A program made the translations under genes and the position numbers. Under the pieces are notes generated by a model. The model was not told the origin of the DNA, did not search any database, and saw only the letters and a list, made by a program, of their open reading frames with translations. From Halonatronomonas sp051745425 (GTDB lineage Bacteria > Bacillota > Halanaerobiia > Halanaerobiales > Halarsenatibacteraceae), in NCBI GenBank assembly GCA_051745425.1, contig JBNJEB010000005.1:1-37440 (forward strand): a DNA stretch of 37,440 nucleotides. Direction: 5' to 3'. Each line of letters opens with the position of its first letter. Positions within the stretch are counted from its first letter, which is position 1. Positions 14,567 through 21,306 of the stretch are shown piece by piece.

Positions 14567-15887
14567 CGCTATCAGCCTCCTTCCAGCCAGATAACTCTTC
14601 AACTTTTTCTATAGTTTCTCTTACATTAACACTTTCATTTAATTCCTGGCAATTAGGAGTAGTAGATCCTGGTTTATAAGCGTTCTTAAATCGAAATTCA
14701 GCAGGGTCAAGTTCTAGTTCATCTGCAATAATATCCATCTGGGAATCATAGGCAAAGGCCATCTGAGTTGCTCCAAAGCCTCGCATAGCCCCACAATAAG
14801 TATTATTTGTATAGACTGTATAACTCACACCTCGGACATTAGGCACTATATAAGGACCGGTACAGTGATATAGCGCTTTATGAACAACAGCTACACCACT
14901 TGAAGCGTAGGCCCCTGTATCACCAATTAAAGTCGTCTGCCAGGCAGTTAATCTGCCATCATCTGTTACTCCAGTTTTATGTCTGATTATCATTGGATGG
15001 CGTTTAGATTGAGCTATCATGGATTCTTCACGATTATAAATTAAGGCAACTGGTTTTCCTGTTGCCTTTGCAGCTAGAGCCAGATGAATATGAACAGATA
15101 TATCTTCTTTTTTACCAAAAGCTCCTCCTATTACAGGCTGCTTTATTCTAACTTTGTCTTTACTAACTCCTAAAGCCTGAGCCATATCAGCCTGAGTATC
15201 ATGGAGCCATTGAGTTGCAGCCCAGATAGTCGTTACTTCAGTTTCTGGATCATAATCGGCAATTCCTTTTTCTACCTGTAAAGGAACATGGTCTAAAAAT
15301 TGAGTTGTAAATTCATTTTCAAAGATATGATCTGCTTCTTCAAAACCTTCTTCAACATTACCCTTTTCAACATAATGATCACAGATAATATTGCTATGAT
15401 TTATATCATCATCTATATAGTGAGTTACTTTCATTAAATGATCTTCATGAACTTCAGGTGCATCTGATTGCATAGCCTGACGGGCATCAGACACCACTTC
15501 CAGCTTTTCTATTTCTACTTCTATTTTATCTCTAGCTATTAAAGCAGCTTCATCATTCTCAGCTACAACAAAAGCCAGGGCATCTCCCATAAACCTCATT
15601 TTCTCTCCAACTCTAACCAGGACTGGCTGATCTTTAATAATTAAACCAAATTCATTTAGTTCTGGAAAATCAGCAGCTGTAAAGACTCCAACAACCCCAG
15701 GAACTTTTTCTGCCTTGGAAGTATCTATTGAGCGAAGATAGGCATGGGGATGAGGCGCTCTCAGTACCCTGACATAATGCAGGTCATTAAATTCATTTAT
15801 TAAATCTTCAGTATATCTGGCTTCTCCAGTAACTTTCGCTCTTGCATCAACCTTTTCTACACCTTTACCTACAAATCTTTCCGCCAT
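14559..15887 (-). CDS. Molybdenum hydroxylase Mo-binding subunit, N-terminal half (NdhL-like)
   Basis: A 442-residue protein holding the first part of a xanthine-dehydrogenase Mo subunit: the a/b-hammerhead-like domain (GKGVEKVDARAKVTGEARYTEDL, VVGVFTAADFP) and the first cofactor-binding domain. It has IGGAFGKKED at about 253 to 262, KRHPMIIRHKTGVT, and GAMRGFGATQ near residue 370, with the Arg that binds substrate in bovine xanthine oxidase. It ends after SGWKEADSDA, where full-length subunits continue into the second Mo-binding domain. That half is the next gene, in another frame. About 49 kDa, this is the size of NdhL of nicotinate dehydrogenase. Start ATG 15887, GGAGG site, overlapping the Fe-S gene stop by one base. 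Substrate is probably a purine, from context. Confidence 0.92.
   Translation of the reverse strand: MAERFVGKGVEKVDARAKVTGEARYTEDLINEFNDLHYVRVLRAPHPHAYLRSIDTSKAEKVPGVVGVFTAADFPELNEFGLIIKDQPVLVRVGEKMRFMGDALAFVVAENDEAALIARDKIEVEIEKLEVVSDARQAMQSDAPEVHEDHLMKVTHYIDDDINHSNIICDHYVEKGNVEEGFEEADHIFENEFTTQFLDHVPLQVEKGIADYDPETEVTTIWAATQWLHDTQADMAQALGVSKDKVRIKQPVIGGAFGKKEDISVHIHLALAAKATGKPVALIYNREESMIAQSKRHPMIIRHKTGVTDDGRLTAWQTTLIGDTGAYASSGVAVVHKALYHCTGPYIVPNVRGVSYTVYTNNTYCGAMRGFGATQMAFAYDSQMDIIADELELDPAEFRFKNAYKPGSTTPNCQELNESVNVRETIEKVEELSGWKEADSDA
14576..14582 (-). promoter_or_regulatory. Internal ribosome-binding site for the C-terminal Mo-subunit gene
   Basis: A full AAGGAGG on the minus strand, 9 bases before the ATG at 14566, lies within the last codons of the N-terminal half gene (Trp-Lys-Glu). 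Its quality decides between a frameshift artefact and an independent second gene: such a site would be unlikely by chance exactly at the domain boundary. Confidence 0.8.
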
Positions 15888-16363
15888 TAACTTTCACCTC
15901 CAGCAGTCATCTTGTTAGCTGCTAATTGAACCGCATCAACAATCTTCTGATAACCGGTACAGCGACAAATATTCCCAGCCAGAGCAGTTCTTATTTCCTT
16001 ACGGGTAGGTGAACTATTTTCTTTTAGCAGACAATAAGCTGTCATTATCATCCCAGGAATACAAAAACCACATTGGACAGCTCCTGCTTCAATAAAAGCC
16101 TCCTGTAATGGATGAAGCTTATCGCCTTCAGCAAGGCCTTCAACTGTTAAAATCTCTGCCCCATCAGCCTGAGCAGCTAGAACAAGACAGGAAGTAACCG
16201 GTTCACCATTCATAATAACTGTACAGGCACCACATTCTCCTTTACCACAGCCTTCTTTAGCAGCAACAAGTCCAAGATCCTTTCTGATTAGATCAAGAAG
16301 GCGCTGATTTGGTTTAACCTGTTCAGTTCTTTCTTCACCGTTAATTGTAAACTTAATTTCCAT
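15887..16363 (-). CDS. 2Fe-2S subunit of second molybdenum hydroxylase
   Basis: The 158-residue protein is a small iron-sulfur subunit with two 2Fe-2S clusters. The plant-type cluster ligands are in GCGKGECGACTVIMNGEPVTSC (about 40 to 61). The second, helical-domain cluster is in CGFCIPGM and NICRCTGYQ. It passes electrons from molybdenum to FAD in the partner subunit. The ATG at 16363 has AGGAGG 9 bases upstream; the longer frame beginning at 16408 lacks one. It follows the FAD gene by 13 bases and overlaps the Mo N-half gene by one base. In size it is like XdhC of E. coli or NdhS of nicotinate dehydrogenase. It is clearly paralogous to the subunit at 19959 to 20435. Confidence 0.93.
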   Translation of the reverse strand: MEIKFTINGEERTEQVKPNQRLLDLIRKDLGLVAAKEGCGKGECGACTVIMNGEPVTSCLVLAAQADGAEILTVEGLAEGDKLHPLQEAFIEAGAVQCGFCIPGMIMTAYCLLKENSSPTRKEIRTALAGNICRCTGYQKIVDAVQLAANKMTAGGES

Positions 16364-16376
16364 TTTCAAGCACCTC

Positions 16377-17312
16377 CTATATTTCCTTTGCCATTTCTTT
16401 GATTGCATTTACTGTTAAATCATGGGTTACCTGACGCCTGAATTGTTCTGTTCCTCTAATATCATCAATAGGAGATATACCGGCCGCAGCTATTTCCCCG
16501 GCCTTTTTAGCGTCAACTTCTACTAATTTTTGATTTTTTAAATAATCACCGACATTTTTAACTTCTATCGGAGTTGGAGCTACAGCGCCATAACAGGCCC
16601 TGGCATTTTCAATTACGCCATCATTATTAACTTCTATCAGAAAAGCCATTGTCAGACTGGAAATAATTAGAGCTTTTCTTTTGCCTACTTTTTTCCAGCG
16701 ACTTAATATGTTTTCTGAAGGTTTTGGAATTATTATTTCAGTCAAAAGTTCATCTGACTCTTCAACATTTTCTTTAGGTCCAACAAAGAAATCATTTATA
16801 TCAAGAATTCTTTTATCGCCCTTGGACTGTAAGACGACTCTGGCATCATAGGCCAATAAAGGCGCCAGAGTATCACCAGCAGGTGATGAAGTAACAATAT
16901 TCCCACCAATAGTTCCTCTACTCTGTATCTGCCAGGCGCCAACCTCAGAAGAGGCCTGGACTAACATTGGTAGATATTTCTTTAACTCTGGATGTTCTGC
17001 TATCCTTTTATGAGTTACTGTTGCACCAATAATTATCTTTTGATCATTAATTTCTATTTTTTTCAATTCTTCTATTTTATTTAAATCCAACCAGCTATTA
17101 ACCTCATATAATCTTTCAAAATAGTCTACCATTATATCTGTCCCACCGGCAATAACTGTTGCTTCAAATCCATATCTCTTTCTATAATCTAAAGCCTTTT
17201 CCAGACTTTCTGGAGCTAAAAAATCAGCACTTCCTATCGGGACTTTATTAGAATCTTTTCCAGAAATCTTTTGCTTGTTCTCTGCATTTAGCTTTGATTC
17301 TTTCTGCATCAA
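16377..17312 (-). CDS. FAD-binding subunit of second molybdenum hydroxylase
   Basis: A 311-residue protein of the CO-dehydrogenase/XdhB flavoprotein family. FLAPESLEKALDY starts the FAD domain, then VIAGGTDIMVDY, TVTHKRIAEHPEL, and IQSRGTIGGNIVTSSPAGDTLAPLLAYDARV (dinucleotide site, near 120 to 150). LTEIIIPKPSENILSRWKKVGKR and AGEIAAAGISPIDDIRGT are close to the C-terminus. It has an N-terminal extension of about 28 charged residues not seen in most relatives. The start is uncertain: the TTG at 17312 has an AGGAGG 9 bases away, and the ATG at 17309 follows immediately. Either overlaps the end of ssnA by about 62 bases. No later start codon with a ribosome site was seen. It passes electrons from the Fe-S subunit to an unknown acceptor, perhaps NAD or ferredoxin. 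Confidence 0.9.
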   Translation of the reverse strand: MMQKESKLNAENKQKISGKDSNKVPIGSADFLAPESLEKALDYRKRYGFEATVIAGGTDIMVDYFERLYEVNSWLDLNKIEELKKIEINDQKIIIGATVTHKRIAEHPELKKYLPMLVQASSEVGAWQIQSRGTIGGNIVTSSPAGDTLAPLLAYDARVVLQSKGDKRILDINDFFVGPKENVEESDELLTEIIIPKPSENILSRWKKVGKRKALIISSLTMAFLIEVNNDGVIENARACYGAVAPTPIEVKNVGDYLKNQKLVEVDAKKAGEIAAAGISPIDDIRGTEQFRRQVTHDLTVNAIKEMAKEI

Positions 17313-18582
17313 GAACTTTCACCTCCTGATTTTTCATAAGAACTTTACCCTGAGCTATTGTTGTATCTACTTTGGCCCCAGAAACTCCCATCAATAAATG
17401 GAAATAATGATTATCCGAATTCACAGGGGTTGGGCCTGAATAATTTATAACCACTAAATCTGCACCGGCTCCTTCTTTGATTACACCCAGTTCTTTATCA
17501 AAATATTTGCCTGCCATCTTTCCGTTTATCTTAAATAGCATATTTTTAACTATTTCTCCACCTACATTAGGATCTCCTGTTTCATGGGAAGGAAGGATAC
17601 TGGCTACCTTTAAACTTTCAAACATATCAGTTGTATATCCATCTGTTCCCAGACCAATATTTAAGCCAGCGTTATCTGCTGCCAGCAGATCTGCGGCTCC
17701 TACAGCATTTCCCATATTAGATTGTGGATTATGAATCAAATTAGTATTTCTCTCAGCCAATATAGTAAATTCTTCAGGAGAAAGATGGACACCATGAATC
17801 GCTAAGGTTTCCGGTTGTAAAATATTGAATTGATCAAGTCTATCTACAACACCTTTATAGCCACGCTTTTTACTATCTTCAACATCAGCTTTACCTTCAG
17901 CTACATGGATATGACAGGGAACTCCTAAGCGAGAAGCTTCTTCACCAATTCTTTTAAGTGAAGAATCACTTAAAGTAAAAGAGGCATGGAGTCCAAATTT
18001 CCCTGTTAAATAATTCTTATGCTTTTCAGAAAGACTTTCAATGAACCTGATATTTTCCTGGATACTGGCTTCTGATTGTTCTGCACCGTTTCTATCAGAA
18101 GCTTCAAAACAAAGACTGGCTCTTATACCAGCATCTTCAACCGCCTCTGCCAGAATATCAAGGGAATTGTCTATCATTCCAAAACTGGCATGGTGGTCAA
18201 AGATAGTAGTTGTACCATATTCAATACCTTCTAATATTGGATAAATCGAGCTATAATAGAGATCATCTCTGGTTGATAAAGTCTCATCAACTCGCCACCA
18301 TAATTTCTCTAAAATTTCAACAAAATCAGCTGGAGGCTGGTCTGTTTTTAGATCCATACCTCTAGCAAAGGTGCTATAAAAATGCATATGGGAGTTTATC
18401 AGACCTGGAATAATCAGACCGCCTTTAGCATCAATCTCTTCAGCCTCTGAATACTTCTTAGAAAGGTCAGTTGTTTTACCTACAGCTAGAATATTATCTC
18501 CCTCTGTAACCACAGCTCCATCTTTTATAACCTCATTATTTTTATTGAAAGTCAATACAGTTCCATTTTTTACTATCAGCAT
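17248..18582 (-). CDS. ssnA: SsnA-type putative aminohydrolase
   Basis: The 444-residue protein is an amidohydrolase with the metal-binding HxH in GLINSHMHFYSTFARGM, FDHHASFGMIDNSL, HIHVAEGKADVEDSKKRGY, LAIHGVHLSPEEF, and LGTDGYTTDMFES. The terminal TYPE motif DLVVINYSGPTPVNSDNHYFH is characteristic of SsnA. It lies in purine and selenium-hydroxylase clusters in E. coli and gut Firmicutes, so a role in deaminating or opening a purine-derived ring is plausible, but the substrate is not established. The ATG at 18582 overlaps the stop of the preceding gene (TAATG), with a GGAGGGAG site. The last part overlaps the FAD-subunit gene by about 62 bases. The family is confident, the reaction is not. 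Confidence 0.9.
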   Translation of the reverse strand: MLIVKNGTVLTFNKNNEVIKDGAVVTEGDNILAVGKTTDLSKKYSEAEEIDAKGGLIIPGLINSHMHFYSTFARGMDLKTDQPPADFVEILEKLWWRVDETLSTRDDLYYSSIYPILEGIEYGTTTIFDHHASFGMIDNSLDILAEAVEDAGIRASLCFEASDRNGAEQSEASIQENIRFIESLSEKHKNYLTGKFGLHASFTLSDSSLKRIGEEASRLGVPCHIHVAEGKADVEDSKKRGYKGVVDRLDQFNILQPETLAIHGVHLSPEEFTILAERNTNLIHNPQSNMGNAVGAADLLAADNAGLNIGLGTDGYTTDMFESLKVASILPSHETGDPNVGGEIVKNMLFKINGKMAGKYFDKELGVIKEGAGADLVVINYSGPTPVNSDNHYFHLLMGVSGAKVDTTIAQGKVLMKNQEVKVLDAERIKAKCREQAKDFWKRF

Positions 18583-19958
18583 TATGCTCCCTCCTCGGAA
18601 AGCATTTTTTCAGCCAATTTATTAGTTTTAGCTGCTACTTCCTCTTCATCAATAGTAGTTAACCTGCCATCACGAACTACTATTTCTCCATTAACCATTG
18701 TTAAATCAACTTCCTGGTTGGTTCCAGTATTGATCAAAGCAGAAACTGGATCTGATAACCCACCTGCATAAGCCAACCGCTTACTATTTATAAGAAATAA
18801 GTCAGCTGCTTTACCAGGTTCCAGACTCCCAATCTCCGGCTGTTTAAGAATTTCACTGCCACCTTTAGTAGCAATCTCAAGAATATCTTCTGGTCCAACA
18901 GATGTTATCCCATGCTCCAACTTATGAAGTAAAAGAGCCAACCGCATCTCAGCTATCATATTAGAACCATCATTACTGGCACTCCCATCAACAGCCAAGC
19001 CTACTGGTACACCTAATTCTAACATCTCGGGAACTGAAGCCACCCCTGAAGATAATTTCATATTAGAAGCAGGACAATGGGCTACTCCTGTTCCTGTTTC
19101 AGCCATTCTTTTTAGTTCATCTCTATCAAGATGTACACCATGGGCAAACCAGACATCTTCGCCAATCCAGCCTACTTCTTCCATATATTCTAAAGGAGTT
19201 AGTCCATATTTTTCCTGACAAAAATCATCTTCATCCTTTGTTTCTGCAAGATGAGTATGAGCTAAAACCCCATATTCTCTTGCCAGTTTAATTGACTGCT
19301 CCATTAACTCTTTAGTAACTGAAAATGGAGAACATGGGGATACAACTACTCTTTGCATTGCAAAGGGTTCAGGATTATGATACTTTTCAATAACTCTCTT
19401 TGTGTCTTCAAGAATTTCTTCATCTGTCTGAACTACTTCATCAGGAGGCAAACCTCCATCTTTCTCACCTAATGACATACTACCTCTGCAGGCATGAAGC
19501 CTGATCCCTATATCTTTACCAGCTTTAAATTCTTGATCTAGAATATTTAAATCCTGTTGTTTAGGAAATACATAATATTGATCCAGCGCAGTAGTGCAGC
19601 CTGTTTTGAGAAGCTCACCACAGGCAACAAGAGCGCTATAATAAACGGCTTCTGGAGTCAGATTAGCCCAGATAGGGTATAAATATTTTAACCAATCAAA
19701 TAACTCGACATCCTGAACCTCTCTTATATTTCTGGTCAGGACCTGATAAAAATGATGATGGGTATTAACGAGGCCTGGAAACATAAAATAGTCTCCAGCC
19801 TCGATAATTTCTAAATCTTCTCTATCTGTAAGTTCAATATTCTCTTCAATAGCAGCTACCTTGCCATCTTCAACTAAAAGATCATAGTCAGAGAGTCTTC
19901 GCTTTTGATCATCCATAGTTATTATAGATTTGACATTTTTAAATAAAGTAGCAGTCAC
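18582..19958 (-). CDS. 8-oxoguanine deaminase-like amidohydrolase
   Basis: A 458-residue amidohydrolase of the atrazine/8-oxoguanine deaminase group. Metal-binding residues are in PGLVNTHHHFYQVLTR, LAHTHLAET, WFAHGVHLDRDEL and LAVDGSASNDGSN. ACRGSMSLGEKDGGLPPDEVV (about 165 to 185) is strongly typical of 8-oxoguanine deaminases, more than of cytosine or chlorohydrolase relatives. It would turn 8-oxoguanine into urate and ammonia. In this position between two hydroxylases it links guanine-type bases to urate. The start is a GTG at 19958, directly after the Fe-S gene stop (TAAGTG), with GAGGTG upstream. It overlaps ssnA by one base. Substrate is inferred from motifs. Confidence 0.88.
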   Translation of the reverse strand: MTATLFKNVKSIITMDDQKRRLSDYDLLVEDGKVAAIEENIELTDREDLEIIEAGDYFMFPGLVNTHHHFYQVLTRNIREVQDVELFDWLKYLYPIWANLTPEAVYYSALVACGELLKTGCTTALDQYYVFPKQQDLNILDQEFKAGKDIGIRLHACRGSMSLGEKDGGLPPDEVVQTDEEILEDTKRVIEKYHNPEPFAMQRVVVSPCSPFSVTKELMEQSIKLAREYGVLAHTHLAETKDEDDFCQEKYGLTPLEYMEEVGWIGEDVWFAHGVHLDRDELKRMAETGTGVAHCPASNMKLSSGVASVPEMLELGVPVGLAVDGSASNDGSNMIAEMRLALLLHKLEHGITSVGPEDILEIATKGGSEILKQPEIGSLEPGKAADLFLINSKRLAYAGGLSDPVSALINTGTNQEVDLTMVNGEIVVRDGRLTTIDEEEVAAKTNKLAEKMLSEEGA

Positions 19959-20435
19959 TTAAGCTTCCACCTCACCATCAGCAGCATCTTGGACAGCCTG
20001 AATAATCTGTTCATATCCAGTACAGCGACAAAGGTTCCCATCTATTGCATGCTTTATATCTTCCCGAGTAGGACTTGAATTTTTATTTAATAATGCCTTA
20101 GCAGACAAGATCATACCTGGAGTACAGAAACCACATTGTACTGCCTGATAATCAATAAAAGATTGCTGTAATGGGTCAAGAGCGTCATCTGTTCCCAGGC
20201 CTTCAATTGTTAAAACTTCTTTGCCTTCAGCCTGAACAGTGGGAATCAAACATGAATTCATGGCTTCGCCATCAAAAAGAACAGTGCATGCTCCACACTC
20301 TCCAACAGCACATCCTTCTTTTACTCCAGTTAGATTTAGTCTATCTCTTAAAGTATCAAGAAGCCTTTCAGTTGGATCAACTTCAACCTCTACTTTTCTA
20401 TTATTTACTGTAAATTCCACTTTAACTTTAGCCAT
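19959..20435 (-). CDS. xdhC: 2Fe-2S subunit of first molybdenum hydroxylase (xanthine-dehydrogenase type)
   Basis: A 158-residue small subunit with two 2Fe-2S sites. The first is GCAVGECGACTVLFDGEAMNSC (about 40 to 61). The second is CGFCTPGMILSAKALLNKN plus NLCRCTGYEQ. It matches the E. coli xdhC naming of the xanthine dehydrogenase iron-sulfur subunit, which should not be confused with the XdhC maturation factors at 861 to 1957. The ATG at 20435 lies inside the end of the FAD gene (8-base overlap) and has an upstream purine-rich site. It precedes the 8-oxoguanine deaminase gene by no gap. It belongs to the three-subunit enzyme 19959 to 23595. Confidence 0.94.
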   Translation of the reverse strand: MAKVKVEFTVNNRKVEVEVDPTERLLDTLRDRLNLTGVKEGCAVGECGACTVLFDGEAMNSCLIPTVQAEGKEVLTIEGLGTDDALDPLQQSFIDYQAVQCGFCTPGMILSAKALLNKNSSPTREDIKHAIDGNLCRCTGYEQIIQAVQDAADGEVEA

Positions 20436-21303
20436 TATTTGCTACCTCCTCCTGAAGGTTCTTTATTGCTCTGCGGAAAAGAGTAGCCAGAGCTGGTTTT
20501 TTATATGGAGTTGACCAGCGTTCACCGGTAATTCCTATCATCTCTTCTGCAGCTTTTTCACCAATCTCTTCCGAATCTATTTCTGATAATTTTTTGCCTT
20601 TAATCTCTGCTTCTACTTTACTGAAGGTAGTAGGAACAGGGGTAGCAGAACCAGGAACTAAATTAATATCTATAACAGTACCAGATTCTATAACTGCTGT
20701 AACTGCCAGACTGATTCTGGTAATAGCCAATGCCTGGCGCCGACCAATCTTTTGAAAACCACTATAGGTTCCTTCTTCTGGTTTAGGCAATATAAAAGAT
20801 ACAAGAATTTCATTTTCATTGAGTTCAGTTTCATAAGGCCATTTAACAAATTCAGAAACATCCATAGTTCTCATTCCATTAACAGATTTGAGAACAGCTC
20901 TTGCCTCAAAGGCAATTAAAGGTCCTAAAGTATCAGCACAGGCAGCAGCATTACAAATATTGCCACCAATTGTAGCCCGATTTCTAATCTGAGTAGAACC
21001 AATTGCTGCAGCTGATTGAGCCAGCGCTGGATAATATTCTCTGATCAAATCAGATTCAACTATATTCCGATGGGTAACCATTGCCCCAATTTCAATATGG
21101 TCATCATTTTCAGTAATATTTTTAAGATCATTTAAATTAGATAAATCTAAGATGCCCTCATAGCCATTTAGAAAATCTTCTTCATTTCTTAAATCTACCA
21201 TAAAGTCAGTTCCACCAGCAAGAAGCTTTAACTTTTTATCAGTTAGCAATTCAACTGCTTCATCAACTTCTGTAGCTTTATAAAATCTTAAGTCTTTATT
21301 CAT
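20428..21303 (-). CDS. xdhB: FAD-binding subunit of first molybdenum hydroxylase
   Basis: A 291-residue flavoprotein: MNKDLRFYKATEVDEAVELL at the start, LLAGGTDFMVDLRNEEDF, MVTHRNIVESDLI, and IRNRATIGGNICNAAACADTLGPLIAFEARA (the FAD pyrophosphate site near 105 to 135). ILVSFILPKPEEGTYSGFQKIGRRQALAITRI and the CO_deh_flav_C-type C-terminus complete it. The usual length is about 290, as here. The 3' end overlaps the Fe-S gene by 8 bases and its start follows the Mo-subunit stop by 3 bases. Compared with the second enzyme's FAD subunit it lacks the 28-residue N-terminal extension. Confidence 0.93.
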   Translation of the reverse strand: MNKDLRFYKATEVDEAVELLTDKKLKLLAGGTDFMVDLRNEEDFLNGYEGILDLSNLNDLKNITENDDHIEIGAMVTHRNIVESDLIREYYPALAQSAAAIGSTQIRNRATIGGNICNAAACADTLGPLIAFEARAVLKSVNGMRTMDVSEFVKWPYETELNENEILVSFILPKPEEGTYSGFQKIGRRQALAITRISLAVTAVIESGTVIDINLVPGSATPVPTTFSKVEAEIKGKKLSEIDSEEIGEKAAEEMIGITGERWSTPYKKPALATLFRRAIKNLQEEVANNG

Positions 21304-21306
21304 TAC

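Noticed and set aside
14559..14602. Frameshift or sequencing error splitting an ordinary xdhA gene
   Set aside because: The second frame starts with an ATG that has a full ribosome site at ideal distance, and the split falls at a domain boundary with a known natural precedent (NdhL/NdhM).
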